Source: an uncultured Flavobacteriaceae bacterium (GTDB lineage: Bacteria > Bacteroidota > Bacteroidia > Flavobacteriales > Flavobacteriaceae). From it: 64,000 nt of DNA. The position numbers were made by a program, and so were the translations under genes. Shown piece by piece: positions 1 through 9,114 of this stretch. Where the stretch lies: contig CALSTV010000001.1 of the NCBI GenBank assembly GCA_943789365.1, forward strand, positions 3,309,343-3,373,342, in the 5' to 3' direction. Every line of letters starts with the position of its first letter. Position 1 is the stretch's first letter. Below the pieces are notes generated by a model. The model did no database searches. It saw only the letters and a program-made list of their open reading frames with translations, and was not told the DNA's origin.

Positions 1-21
1 ATTAATTGAATATTTAAAAGT

Positions 22-771
22 ATGCACACTAAAAAACTATTTGGATTGGTTGGTAAGAACATAGCCTATTCCTTTTCCAGAAAATATTTTTCTGAAAAAT
101 TTGAAAAATCACAATTGAATGACCATAAATATGTAAACTTTGATTTAGAATCAATTGAAGAATTTCCGGCTATTTTCAAAGAACATATAGGGAATTTGAC
201 AGGTATGAATGTTACAATACCTTATAAGGAAGCAGTTGGTGTCTTTCTAGATGCGATTGATGAAGATGCTAAGGAAATAGGGGCCATAAATACCATTAAA
301 ATTGATAAAAACGGAAAATCAAAAGGCTATAATACAGATGTCTATGGCTTTGAAAACTCTATTAAGCCATTGCTAAAACCGCATCACAAAGCGGCTTTGA
401 TTCTTGGAACAGGAGGTGCTTCTAAGGCAGTTGCATACGCCTTAAGAAAGATGAATATTCAATATAAATTTGTATCAAGAACCCCTAGGAATGAAGAAAC
501 AATTAGCTATGATTCCATAGACAAGAAATTGCTTGCAACATACACTGTTTTAATAAACTGTTCTCCTTTAGGAACAGCTCCTAACACAGAGTTGGCGCCA
601 CATATTCCTTATAACGAATTGAGTAATGTACATCTGCTATATGATCTTATCTACAACCCTGCAGAGACAACTTTTTTGCGTCGTGGAAAAGCACAGGGTG
701 CCAATATAAAAAATGGATTGGAAATGCTCGAGCTTCAAGCAGAAAAATCGTGGGCTATTTGGAATGCATAA
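22..771 (+). CDS. aroE: shikimate dehydrogenase
   Basis: Reduces 3-dehydroshikimate to shikimate with NADPH in the cytosolic aromatic amino acid pathway. The 249-residue protein has the substrate-binding SxS near residues 17-19, NVTIPYK with the catalytic lysine at 69, NTD with the catalytic aspartate at 106, a Rossmann glycine loop LGTGGASK at 128-135, and the late NPAET and NGLEML motifs. Length is normal for a single-domain Bacteroidota AroE. The ATG at 22 is the first in-frame start, and little upstream sequence is visible. The DUF349 gene follows on the same strand after a gap of about 140 bp that has its own promoter-like element. Confidence 0.95.
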   Translation: MHTKKLFGLVGKNIAYSFSRKYFSEKFEKSQLNDHKYVNFDLESIEEFPAIFKEHIGNLTGMNVTIPYKEAVGVFLDAIDEDAKEIGAINTIKIDKNGKSKGYNTDVYGFENSIKPLLKPHHKAALILGTGGASKAVAYALRKMNIQYKFVSRTPRNEETISYDSIDKKLLATYTVLINCSPLGTAPNTELAPHIPYNELSNVHLLYDLIYNPAETTFLRRGKAQGANIKNGLEMLELQAEKSWAIWNA

Positions 772-826
772 AAAAGGTGATTTTGATAGTACCCCTATTG
801 CTTTACTAGTTATTGAACAGTAGCGC

Positions 827-834
827 TATTTTTG
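827..834 (+). promoter_or_regulatory. Bacteroidota -7 promoter element
   Basis: TATTTTTG matches the Bacteroidota sigma-A -7 consensus TAnnTTTG. It would start transcription near 841, upstream of the ATG at 911. This makes a TTG at 845 an unlikely start. No clear -33 TTTG is visible at the standard spacing. Confidence 0.5.
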
Positions 835-910
835 AACATAAATTTTGTTGTTTCGACTGCTATGGTTATATTTAAAGAATCGTAAAATAGGAACTTTAAA
901 CAGCTTTAGG

Positions 911-2875
911 ATGTTAGATGCAACAAAAGATAATACAGACGCAATAGAAGGAAAAACAGAAGATAAAAAATCTTCTACTGCAGATACAAAAGAAGAACTT
1001 ACTGAAACTACAGTAGATGCTCAAGAAAATGTTGCCATAACTGAAGATGAGACATTAGAAAAATCTGCGGCAAAAAATGAAGAGGAAGCGGCTACTGAGA
1101 AAGTAGTAGAAGCAATTGAAAATGAGGTTGCAGCGAAAGCTGAAAAAGTTGTTGAAAAAGAAGTGGTCTCAAAAGTTAATTACGACAGTTTAGATATGGA
1201 AGCTCTTGTAAAAGAGTTGGAAAGTCTGTTGAAAAACGAGAAAATTCAAGCTGTAAAATCGGCTGTCGAAGCCATTAGAAAATCTTTTGACGCAAAATTC
1301 AGTGCCCTATTAGCAGAAAAGAAATCGGCATTTCTTAAAGAAGGAGGGGAGTCTATAGATTTTTTCTTTTCCAGTCCTTTAAAAGTAAAGTTCAACGAAC
1401 TATTGGCAGAGTATCGAAAAAGAAGAAATGCACATTATGCTGAACTAGAAGCACAGTTAAAAGAGAATTTAGAAAAGCGATTTGAGGTAATTGATAAATT
1501 AAAATCTTTGATTGAAAATGCAGACTCGAAAACCATGCATAAGGAATTCAAAGAACTAGATGCGGTATGGAAATCCATTGGGCCAGTACCACGCACCAAA
1601 TACAATAATACTTGGAGAAATTACCATCACCATGTAGAGCGATTTTACGATTTGTTGCATATCAATAATGATTTGAGAGAATTGGACTTCAAACACAATT
1701 TGGAAGAAAAACTTAAAATTGTAGCAAAAGTTGAAGCCCTGAGTAAAGTTAATGATGTAACTACAGCATTTAACGAGCTTCAAAAACTGCACAAATTGTG
1801 GAAAGAAGATATAGGGCCTGTTTCACGTGAATTTCGGGAAGAAATATGGCAAAAATTTAGTGCCGCAACCAAAGTAATTCATGATAAAAGAGCGGAGTAT
1901 AATGAAGGTCAAAAATTAAAATATGCTGAGAATTTACAGTTAAAACGTGCAGTAATTTCCGATTTAGAAAAGTTCGATACTACAAATTGCAAAAGTCACT
2001 CTGATTGGCAGAAGGCAATCAAAGAATTTGAATCCAAGAGAGAAAATTACTTTAAAATAGGAAAAGTATCTGGAAGTAAAAGACAAAATGTATGGGAACA
2101 GCTCAAAACGGTTACTAAGAAGTTCAATCATTCAAAAAATAAATTTTACAAAGAACTAAATACAGAACAACAGGAAAACCTAAAGAAAAAGCAAGAATTG
2201 GTAGCTTTGGCAGTTTCACTAAAAGACAATGATGATTATGCTTCGGTGACACCTCAAATGAAAAAAATTCAAGCCGATTGGAAAACGATTGGACATGTGC
2301 CAAGAAAATATTCTGACAAAATATGGAAGGAGTTTAAGGAGGCATGTAACTATTATTTTGACAACTTACATACAGTACAAGACCAAGGTTCTGAAGAAGA
2401 AATTGAGGCGCTAGCAACCAAAAACGAGTTTCTTTCGCAAATACAAACGGTTATTGGGAACCCAGATATCTCTATTGAAGAGGTGGAAGCTTATTTAAAA
2501 ACATGGAATAATATTGGGCGAGTACCGCGAAATGAAAGAGCTATAGAATCGAGATTTAATAAAGCAATTGAAGCTCTATTTGCCCAATTGTCTATAGAAG
2601 GTGATGCTTTGAAATTCCTGAAATATAAAATGACTATAAATGGGTATGCAAGCTCAAATAATGCTAGAAAAATTGATAGTGAAATTCAGTTTGTTAGAAA
2701 AAAAATAGACGAGTATACTAAAGACATACAGCAGTTAGAAAACAATATTAGTTTTATCGCCAATGCAAAGGAAGACAACCCTTTGGTTGTGAATGTTAGA
2801 AATTCTATTGCCAGTAAAAATGAAGATTTGACTAAATGGAAACGAAAGTATACCTATTTGAAAAGTGTACTTTAG
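911..2875 (+). CDS. DUF349 domain-containing protein
   Basis: A 654-residue, highly charged, mostly helical cytosolic protein of unknown function. An acidic low-complexity N-terminus rich in E, K and A (about the first 90 residues) is followed by repeated DUF349 three-helix units. These are recognisable by recurring W-K-x-I-G-x-V-P-R segments (for example WKSIGPVPR, WKEDIGPVSR, WKTIGHVPR, WNNIGRVPR). The frame extends upstream to a TTG at 845, but I chose the ATG at 911 because the promoter-like element lies at 827-834. The gene ends just before a strong bidirectional terminator. DUF349 proteins are common in Bacteroidota; I do not assign a reaction. Confidence 0.85.
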   Translation: MLDATKDNTDAIEGKTEDKKSSTADTKEELTETTVDAQENVAITEDETLEKSAAKNEEEAATEKVVEAIENEVAAKAEKVVEKEVVSKVNYDSLDMEALVKELESLLKNEKIQAVKSAVEAIRKSFDAKFSALLAEKKSAFLKEGGESIDFFFSSPLKVKFNELLAEYRKRRNAHYAELEAQLKENLEKRFEVIDKLKSLIENADSKTMHKEFKELDAVWKSIGPVPRTKYNNTWRNYHHHVERFYDLLHINNDLRELDFKHNLEEKLKIVAKVEALSKVNDVTTAFNELQKLHKLWKEDIGPVSREFREEIWQKFSAATKVIHDKRAEYNEGQKLKYAENLQLKRAVISDLEKFDTTNCKSHSDWQKAIKEFESKRENYFKIGKVSGSKRQNVWEQLKTVTKKFNHSKNKFYKELNTEQQENLKKKQELVALAVSLKDNDDYASVTPQMKKIQADWKTIGHVPRKYSDKIWKEFKEACNYYFDNLHTVQDQGSEEEIEALATKNEFLSQIQTVIGNPDISIEEVEAYLKTWNNIGRVPRNERAIESRFNKAIEALFAQLSIEGDALKFLKYKMTINGYASSNNARKIDSEIQFVRKKIDEYTKDIQQLENNISFIANAKEDNPLVVNVRNSIASKNEDLTKWKRKYTYLKSVL

Positions 2876-2891
2876 TGCAAGTATAAGAAAT

Positions 2892-2922
2892 AAAAAAAGC
2901 TACCCAATGGGTAGCTTTTTTT
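2892..2922. terminator. bidirectional intrinsic terminator
   Basis: A perfect stem AGCTACCC/GGGTAGCT with a tiny loop is flanked by an A run on the left and a T run on the right. It can terminate both the DUF349 gene and the convergent minus-strand gene ending at 2939. Confidence 0.9.
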
Positions 2923-2938
2923 AGGAGTGTATATTATA

Positions 2939-3715
2939 TTAAGACTTAAGTAATGCATCAAGCGCTTCTTTCTCTTCGCTTGCTAACGTAGCATCAACTA
3001 ATATTCTTCCACTATGTTCGTCGATTGTAATCTTTTTTCTTCCTGCAATTTCTATCTGAACTTGAGGAGGAATCGTGAAAAATGAACCTCCGGCTGCACC
3101 TCTCTCAATAGAAACTACTGCCAAACCATTTTTAACATTCGAACGAATACGTGTATAAGCTTTAAGTAAATGAACATCGATTTTCTCTGAAAGTTCTTCC
3201 GACATTTTGCGCATCATTGCTTCCTCTTTCTCAGTTTCCTTAGAAATAGCGTCCAATTCACTTTTCTTGTGGTCTAAGTGGGAAGATTGTTTTTCTAGCT
3301 TTTCTGTAGTAGTACCAATGATTTCTTGTTTTAGCTCAATCTTAGCGCGTGCTTCTTTAATTCGCTTCTCTGAAAGCTCAATCTCTAAACCTTGAAATTC
3401 AATTTCTTTTGTCAAAGAATCGAACTCACGATTGTTGCGTACAGATTCTTGTTGTTTTTCATATTTTTTAGAAGCTTCTTTTGCTTCTTCAATGGCAATC
3501 TTACGCGCAGCAATATCCGATTCAAAATTTGCCACATCTTCAGTTAAATTTGAAAGCCTTTTATTTAGACCAGCTACTTCATTTTCTAAATCTTCAATTT
3601 CTAATGGTAACTCACCACGAACATTTTGAATCGTGTCAATTCTCGAATCAATGAGTTGTAATTTGTATAGTGATCTTAATTTGTCTTCAACACTTAGTTC
3701 TTTGCTCTTAGCCAT
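2939..3715 (-). CDS. coiled-coil protein of the C4 zinc-ribbon (DUF164-like) family, cysteines lost
   Basis: 258 residues. Roughly residues 10-190 form a long coiled coil with heptad-like charged helices. The C-terminal 55 residues (FFTIPPQVQIEIAGRK...GRILVD) align by pattern with the zinc-ribbon end of the family, but there is no cysteine anywhere in the protein, so the metal site is absent. The gene starts 2 bp after the Nif3-family gene stops, so the two are almost certainly co-transcribed. This pairing is commonly seen in Bacteroidota. Function unknown; a nucleic-acid-linked role is only inferred from the family. Confidence 0.8.
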   Translation of the reverse strand: MAKSKELSVEDKLRSLYKLQLIDSRIDTIQNVRGELPLEIEDLENEVAGLNKRLSNLTEDVANFESDIAARKIAIEEAKEASKKYEKQQESVRNNREFDSLTKEIEFQGLEIELSEKRIKEARAKIELKQEIIGTTTEKLEKQSSHLDHKKSELDAISKETEKEEAMMRKMSEELSEKIDVHLLKAYTRIRSNVKNGLAVVSIERGAAGGSFFTIPPQVQIEIAGRKKITIDEHSGRILVDATLASEEKEALDALLKS

Positions 3716-3717
3716 GT

Positions 3718-4815
3718 CTATATATAATAAATAGGATTTGTAATTTTATCTGATAAAACGATTGCAAAATTAGTGAATTTTTTTGTAAGATAATCAACTA
3801 ACAAGTTTTTTGTGAATTGTTCTGATTCATAGTGACCAATGTCGGTCAAAAGAAGTTGATTTTCAGCTTGATAAAACTCGTGGTATTTAAGGTCAGATGT
3901 TACATAAGCATCTGCCTTGTGGCGCTTTGCATTTGCAATGGCAAAGCTTCCTGAACCGCCTAAAACGGCCACCGTTTTTATCTTCTTACCTGTCAATTTC
4001 GAATGTCTGATGCAATCGCTTTTAAAAGTATTTTTTAAGACCTGTAAAAACTGAGTTTCAGAAAGCGGTTTGTCAAAACTTCCTAGCATTCCCATTCCAC
4101 GGTGCTGATGCTCGTTCTCTAAGGTGGTCAGTTCGTAAGCTACCTCTTCATACGGATGGTTTTCGAACAAAGCACTTAAGATTCCTTTTTCTAAATGTTT
4201 TTCAAAAACAACACCTACACAAATCTCCTTTTCAATATGTTGTTCGCCCTTCTTTCCGAGTGTGGGAGTCGCTTCATTTCCTGCCCTATATGTGCCAAAT
4301 CCTTCTGTGTTAAAACTACAATTGTCGTAGTTGCCAATGGTGCCGGCACCGGCCGAGAATAATGCTTTTCTCAGGCGCTCAGCATTTTCAATAGGTATAT
4401 AGGTGAGCAGTTTTTTTATGTTTTGTTTTTGTGGAATAAGTATTTTCCTATCCTGTAATCCTAGAACCTCACAAATTTTTGCATTGACACCATCAAAGGA
4501 ATTGTCAAGCGCTGTATGCATGGAATAGATAGCAATATTGTTTTTTATGGCTTTAATAACTACCCGTTCAACATAGGTACTGCCATTTAATTTTTTCAAA
4601 CCTGAAAACACAATGGGATGAAAACTTACAATCAAATTACAGTTTTTCTCAATGGCTTCGTCCACGACACTTTCTAAACAATCTAAAGTGACCAAAACTC
4701 CAGACACCTTACTCGAAGCGTCTCCAACAAGCAGTCCTACATTGTCGAAACCTTCCGCATAATCGAGTGGCGCCAAGGTTTCAATATGTTCGGTAATATC
4801 TTTTACAGTATACAT
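3718..4815 (-). CDS. Nif3-like dinuclear metal centre protein
   Basis: 365 residues, the long form of the NIF3/YbgI family with a CutA1-like insert in the middle. Visible landmarks are SFHPIVF near residue 65, HTALDNSFDGVN near 100, GGSGSF near 290 and the late metal ligands GHYESE near 328. The family forms toroidal hexamers with a two-metal site. A GTP cyclohydrolase I type 2 activity is annotated for some members, but the physiological role is unsettled. It is the first gene of a two-gene operon with the zinc-ribbon relative and is divergent from lpxK. Confidence 0.88.
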   Translation of the reverse strand: MYTVKDITEHIETLAPLDYAEGFDNVGLLVGDASSKVSGVLVTLDCLESVVDEAIEKNCNLIVSFHPIVFSGLKKLNGSTYVERVVIKAIKNNIAIYSMHTALDNSFDGVNAKICEVLGLQDRKILIPQKQNIKKLLTYIPIENAERLRKALFSAGAGTIGNYDNCSFNTEGFGTYRAGNEATPTLGKKGEQHIEKEICVGVVFEKHLEKGILSALFENHPYEEVAYELTTLENEHQHRGMGMLGSFDKPLSETQFLQVLKNTFKSDCIRHSKLTGKKIKTVAVLGGSGSFAIANAKRHKADAYVTSDLKYHEFYQAENQLLLTDIGHYESEQFTKNLLVDYLTKKFTNFAIVLSDKITNPIYYI

Positions 4816-4935
4816 AAATAGTAGTTTGATTCAAAAATATAAAATATAGTTGAATACTTTGCGTATAGCTTGCTGTATTTCCTTAAATTTGATAATTGTA
4901 GAATCTTACTTAATATTGAGTCAAGCAATCCAAGA

Positions 4936-5985
4936 ATGATACAAGAGCGACTGATCAAAATAGCCCGAAGTTTGTTGTCCCCATTTTCAATACTTTACGC
5001 ATTGGTCATGCAGATAAGAAATGTGCTTTTTGATGTGAAAATATTACGCGCTACTCAATTTGATATTCCTGTCATTGCTGTTGGTAATTTAAGTGTAGGT
5101 GGCACTGGGAAAACACCTCAAATTGAATATCTTATTGAGTTACTCAAACCAAAGTATAAGATAGCCGTATTGAGTAGAGGTTATAAAAGAACCTCTAAAG
5201 GCTTTATCTTGGCAACTACAGAAACTTCTGTGGTTGAAATAGGAGATGAGCCCTTTCAATACAAAACCAAATATCCGGAGATTGTTGTGGCGGTGGATAG
5301 CGATCGGACCAACGGAATCAATAAGATAAAAGAGATGCATCCAGAGGTAGACCTTGTATTGCTCGATGATGCCTTTCAACACAGAAAAGTAACAGCCAGT
5401 TTTTATATATTGCTCACTTCATTTGATGCTCCGTATTCCAGTGATTATCTTCTACCTTTAGGGAATCTAAGAGAACCTAGAAGCGGCTATAGAAGGGCTG
5501 ATGCAATTGTAGTAACCAAATGTTCGGAAACACTTGCTAAATCGGAAAAAAAACAGCTTGTAAAAGCGCTGACACCTAAAGTAAAAAGGGATGTATTCTT
5601 TTCAAAAATAGCCTATGCTCATGAAGTACATTCGGACGATCAGTCAATAACTATTAACAGCTTAAAAAACTATCGAGTACTATTGGTGACAGGTATCGCA
5701 AAACCAAAACCTTTATTGGCGTTTTTAGAAGACAATGAAATTGCATTTGATCATATGTCATATCCTGATCATCACAACTTCACAAATAAAGACATTCAAG
5801 CTATTGAAAAAGCGTTCGGTACGTATACGGAGGCAAAAAAAATAATGCTAACTACAGAAAAAGATAATACCCGATTAAAAGGAAAACTATCAAATCTATT
5901 CTCCATTGCAATACGTCCTCAATTTTTAAAAAACGAAACAAAATTTGAGCAATCCATAACAAATCATATAGATAATTTCCATTAA
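4936..5985 (+). CDS. lpxK: tetraacyldisaccharide 4'-kinase
   Basis: Phosphorylates the 4' position of the lipid A disaccharide at the inner membrane. The first 30 residues hold a membrane-associating helix (LLSPFSILYALVMQIRN). It is followed by the P-loop-like GNLSVGGTGKTP, then LSRGYKR, GDEPFQYKTKYP, LLDDAFQHR, LPLGNLREPRSG and the PDHH segment, all typical of LpxK. The frame is open upstream to a TTG at 4870, but the ATG at 4936 gives 349 residues and the usual family N-terminus. It shows that the organism makes lipid A. The following 320 bp are gene-free. Confidence 0.93.
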   Translation: MIQERLIKIARSLLSPFSILYALVMQIRNVLFDVKILRATQFDIPVIAVGNLSVGGTGKTPQIEYLIELLKPKYKIAVLSRGYKRTSKGFILATTETSVVEIGDEPFQYKTKYPEIVVAVDSDRTNGINKIKEMHPEVDLVLLDDAFQHRKVTASFYILLTSFDAPYSSDYLLPLGNLREPRSGYRRADAIVVTKCSETLAKSEKKQLVKALTPKVKRDVFFSKIAYAHEVHSDDQSITINSLKNYRVLLVTGIAKPKPLLAFLEDNEIAFDHMSYPDHHNFTNKDIQAIEKAFGTYTEAKKIMLTTEKDNTRLKGKLSNLFSIAIRPQFLKNETKFEQSITNHIDNFH

Positions 5986-6016
5986 AAACAAAGTATGTAT
6001 ATACATTTGTTTGTGT

Positions 6017-6046
6017 ATTGTGTTGTGTATTAGGAAAATACGTTTG
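6017..6046 (+). promoter_or_regulatory. promoter of a putative small RNA
   Basis: ATTG at 6017-6020, an 18-bp spacer and TACGTTTG at 6039-6046 (TAnnTTTG) make a good Bacteroidota promoter. It lies 30 bp after lpxK, with no open reading frame before the terminator at 6247-6283. Predicted start is near 6053. Confidence 0.5.
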
Positions 6047-6052
6047 TTTTTA

Positions 6053-6283
6053 TTACTTTAGTAAGCCTTAAAAAAATCACTTCCCCTGATAAAACGTACA
6101 TAGAAGGTGGTATCAAAAGTATTTTTTAGATACTGATTTTTAGCAAGAGTATATTCATTTAAAGATATGTCGGTAGGATACTATTGACTGTTTTGTCGGA
6201 ATACTTGCTGTGGAAAAGGTTTTGATTGTTAGTTAGTTTTGTTTTGAAAAGCCTGTTTGTTATAATAACAAACAGGCTTTTTT
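6053..6283 (+). ncRNA. putative non-coding RNA (6S-like candidate)
   Basis: This 230-base stretch lies in the gene-free interval 5986-6304 between convergent lpxK and folD. It has its own promoter and ends in a strong terminator; I find no ORF longer than a few codons. Partly complementary segments suggest a long closing helix: AAAAAAATCACTTCC near 6070 against GGAAAAGGTTTTGATT near 6212, and AGCAAGAGTAT near 6142 against ATACTTGCT near 6201. A rod-like RNA of this size would suit a 6S RNA, for which a Flavobacteria-specific Rfam family (6S-Flavo) exists. I cannot confirm family membership by eye. Confidence 0.35.
6247..6283. terminator. strong bidirectional terminator
   Basis: Near-perfect 17-bp inverted repeat (AAAAGCCTGTTTGTTAT and its complement, one-base loop) with T runs on both sides. 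It can end the putative small RNA (or lpxK read-through) on + and folD on -. Confidence 0.9.
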
Positions 6284-6304
6284 GATGGTTCTATTTCAGA
6301 TTGT

Positions 6305-7171
6305 TTATTGACAAGCTTGCAACGTATTTTTCAAAAGCATGGCAATGGTCATAGGGCCAACACCTCCAGGTACTGGTGTGATATAACTCGCTTTTTTACT
6401 AACACTGTCAAAATGTACATCTCCAGCCAGACGGAAACCTCTTTTCTTGCTTGCATCTTCCACTCGGGTAATTCCTACATCAATAATAGTGACGCCTTCT
6501 TTTACCATATCTCCGGTTAAGAATTCAGCAATACCTAGTGCAGCTACGATAATGTCGGCTTCCTTTGTGATTTCCTTTAAGTTCTTCGTTCTACTGTGTG
6601 TCAAAGTAACCGTGGCATCACCAGCCGTTCTTTTCTGACTCAATAGGATGCTCATTGGTCTTCCTACAATATGACTTCTTCCAATAACAACAACGTTTTT
6701 ACCTGAAGTTTCTACCTCGTATCGCTCTAATAGTTCCATAATACCATAAGGAGTTGCTGGTAAAAAAGTTGGCAATTCCAAGGCCATTTTACCCACATTT
6801 GCAGGATGAAAACCGTCTACATCCTTCTCGGGGTTAACCGCCATCAAAACCTTGTGCTCATCGATGTGTTTAGGAAGTGGTAACTGGATGATAAAACCAT
6901 CTATTTCAGGATTGTTATTAAGATTATCTATTTCGTGAAGCAGCGCTTCTTCTGAAGTAGTATCTGGAAGTTCGAGAAGGGTGGATTCAAAACCTACCAA
7001 TTCACAAGCTTTTACTTTTGCGCCAACATAGGTCATACTAGCACCGTCATTACCAACCAATACGGCAGCTAAATGTGGTGTTTTTTTACCTTGCTTTTTC
7101 AATTCAACAACAGCGGCTGCAATTTCTTCCTTGATGGCACCTGAAGTCTTTTTTCCGTCTAAAATAATCAT
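6305..7171 (-). CDS. folD: methylenetetrahydrofolate dehydrogenase / methenyltetrahydrofolate cyclohydrolase
   Basis: Bifunctional one-carbon enzyme, 288 residues. Seen are the YVGAKVKACE segment with the active-site lysine, QLPLPKHI, PEKDVDGFHP, TPYGIMELL, the NADP-binding VVIGRSHIVGRPMSILL, and the C-terminal PVPGGVGPMTIAMLL. All are FolD signatures and the length is normal. It lies about 50 bp downstream of ffh on the same strand, so the two may share a transcript. Confidence 0.96.
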   Translation of the reverse strand: MIILDGKKTSGAIKEEIAAAVVELKKQGKKTPHLAAVLVGNDGASMTYVGAKVKACELVGFESTLLELPDTTSEEALLHEIDNLNNNPEIDGFIIQLPLPKHIDEHKVLMAVNPEKDVDGFHPANVGKMALELPTFLPATPYGIMELLERYEVETSGKNVVVIGRSHIVGRPMSILLSQKRTAGDATVTLTHSRTKNLKEITKEADIIVAALGIAEFLTGDMVKEGVTIIDVGITRVEDASKKRGFRLAGDVHFDSVSKKASYITPVPGGVGPMTIAMLLKNTLQACQ

Positions 7172-7221
7172 ATATAAGCTTTGTTTATATTAAATACATT
7201 CTCAGTTTAGCAACTGCTGAA

Positions 7222-8550
7222 CTACTGCATTCCTTTCATCATTTGCATCATTTTTCTTCCGCCGCCTCCTTGCATCATTTTCATCATTTTGCTCATTTGA
7301 TTGAATTGCTTCATTAGCTGGTTGACTTCTTGAATGCTAGTTCCAGAACCTTTTGCGATTCTTTTTTTACGGCTCGCATTGATTGTTTTTGGTTCTGTTC
7401 TTTCTCCTGGAGTCATTGAATGAATGATAGCTTCAATTCCTTTAAAAGCATCGTCATCAATATCAACATCTTTCATAGCTTTTCCAGCTCCTGGAATCAT
7501 GCCCATCAAATCTTTGACATTCCCCATTTTTTTAATTTGCTGAATTTGCCCTAAGAAATCGTCAAAACCAAATTGGTTTTTCGCAATTTTCTTTTGAATT
7601 TTTCTAGCTTCTTCTTCGTCGTATTGTTCTTGCGCTCTTTCAACTAAAGAAACCACATCTCCCATTCCTAAAATACGATCGGCCATACGGTCTGGATGAA
7701 AAACATCAATGGCTTCCATCTTTTCTCCTGTACCAATAAACTTAATAGGTTTGTCGACAACCGTTTTTATAGAAAGTGCGGCTCCACCACGTGTATCACC
7801 GTCTAATTTGGTAAGGATAACACCGTCGAAGTTCAACAGGTCATTAAAAGCTTTTGCAGTATTTACTGCATCTTGACCCGTCATAGAATCAACAACAAAA
7901 AGTGTCTCTTGTGGATTCACTGCTTTGTGTATGTTGGAAATTTCGGTCATCATTTCCGTATCCACAGCCAAACGTCCTGCGGTATCAATAATCACAGTGT
8001 TCTTACCTTTGGCTTTGGCGTGTTTGATGGCGTTTAAAGAAATCTCAACGGGGTTTTGATTCCCTTCCTCAGCATAGACTTCAACCCCAATTTGTTCACC
8101 TACAACGCGTAATTGGTTAATCGCAGCTGGACGATATACATCACAACCTACAAGCAGTACTTCTTTCGATTTTTTTGTCTTTAAGAAATTAGCGAGTTTT
8201 CCAGAAAAAGTAGTTTTACCAGATCCTTGCAATCCAGACATCAATATAACGGTTGGACTTCCTGCAAGATTGACACCAACGGTTTCACCACCCATCAATT
8301 CAGTTAGTTCATCTTTTACAATCTTAACTAATAATTGACTTGGGTTCAGCGTAGTCAAAACATCCTGACCTATTGCTTTGTCTTTAACTCTTTTTGTAAA
8401 ATCTTTGGCAATTTTAAAGTTGACATCTGCATTGATCAATGCTTTACGGACTTCTTTTAAAGTCTCGGCAACATTTACTTCAGTAATTTTCCCGTGTCCT
8501 TTTAAAACATGAAACGCCTTGTCTAACTTATCACTTAAATTTTGAAACAT
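7222..8550 (-). CDS. ffh: signal recognition particle protein Ffh
   Basis: SRP54 GTPase that targets nascent inner-membrane proteins with 4.5S RNA and FtsY. The 442 residues comprise an N domain (1-90), the G domain with P-loop GLQGSGKTT near 107, DTAGRL near 190 and TKLDGD near 246, and a methionine-rich M domain. The M domain ends in an extreme Met/Gly tail (MMKMMQGGGGRKMMQMMKG). Length is normal. Transcription is likely from the canonical promoter at 8578-8608. Confidence 0.97.
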   Translation of the reverse strand: MFQNLSDKLDKAFHVLKGHGKITEVNVAETLKEVRKALINADVNFKIAKDFTKRVKDKAIGQDVLTTLNPSQLLVKIVKDELTELMGGETVGVNLAGSPTVILMSGLQGSGKTTFSGKLANFLKTKKSKEVLLVGCDVYRPAAINQLRVVGEQIGVEVYAEEGNQNPVEISLNAIKHAKAKGKNTVIIDTAGRLAVDTEMMTEISNIHKAVNPQETLFVVDSMTGQDAVNTAKAFNDLLNFDGVILTKLDGDTRGGAALSIKTVVDKPIKFIGTGEKMEAIDVFHPDRMADRILGMGDVVSLVERAQEQYDEEEARKIQKKIAKNQFGFDDFLGQIQQIKKMGNVKDLMGMIPGAGKAMKDVDIDDDAFKGIEAIIHSMTPGERTEPKTINASRKKRIAKGSGTSIQEVNQLMKQFNQMSKMMKMMQGGGGRKMMQMMKGMQ

Positions 8551-8577
8551 ATGCTATTCTTAGGTTTTTTGAAGGCA

Positions 8578-8608
8578 CAAAGATAATAGAATCCTATGCG
8601 TATTCAAA
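8578..8608 (-). promoter_or_regulatory. ffh promoter
   Basis: Read on the minus strand: TTTG (8608-8605), exactly 19 bp, then TATCTTTG (8585-8578). This is a full match to the Bacteroidota -33/-7 consensus and gives a 5' leader of about 20 bases before the ffh ATG. Confidence 0.75.
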
Positions 8609-8677
8609 GCCCGAATTGCAATATTTATTTGTGTGGGATAGAAAGTTGAATTTGAAGAGAAATTATCTCTAAGTGTA

Positions 8678-9067
8678 TCATTCCTCAAAATCAATTGACG
8701 CAGAATTTACGCAATATCGTAAGCCTGTATCTGTAGGTCCATCTTCAAAAACGTGGCCTAGGTGTCCATCACAGCTAGCACATACTATTTCTGTTCGGAT
8801 GCGTGCTAAAGAAGTGTCTTTATGATAGCTAATGGTGCCTTCAATTGCGTGGTCAAATGATGGCCATCCGCAATGTGCATCAAATTTAGAGTCGGAATGA
8901 AAAAGTTGTGCCCCACAGCCTTTACAAACATAGGTACCGGCTTCAAAATGCAAATTGAATTTCCCTGTATGTGGTCTTTCTGTTCCTTTTTCTCTTAATA
9001 TATGGTATTCATTCTCTGTGAGTTGTGATTTCCATTCTGCTTCAGAACGTTGTTTTTTTTCTTTCAT
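8678..9067 (-). CDS. msrB: peptide-methionine (R)-S-oxide reductase MsrB, cytosolic
   Basis: Repairs methionine-R-sulfoxide in proteins. 129 residues without a signal peptide. Two CxxC pairs (CKGC and CASC) bind the structural zinc. GWPSFDHAI and the catalytic cysteine in RYCVNSASI near residue 119 are present. The gene lies just downstream of a second, exported MsrB on the same strand. Confidence 0.95.
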   Translation of the reverse strand: MKEKKQRSEAEWKSQLTENEYHILREKGTERPHTGKFNLHFEAGTYVCKGCGAQLFHSDSKFDAHCGWPSFDHAIEGTISYHKDTSLARIRTEIVCASCDGHLGHVFEDGPTDTGLRYCVNSASIDFEE

Positions 9068-9114
9068 GATTCATATTTATTTGGCATTAAAAATAGGCAA
9101 TAATAATGTAATAT

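Noticed and set aside
845-910. TTG-initiated extension of the DUF349 protein
   Set aside because: The -7 promoter box at 827-834 leaves almost no leader, and the extension is unlike family N-termini.
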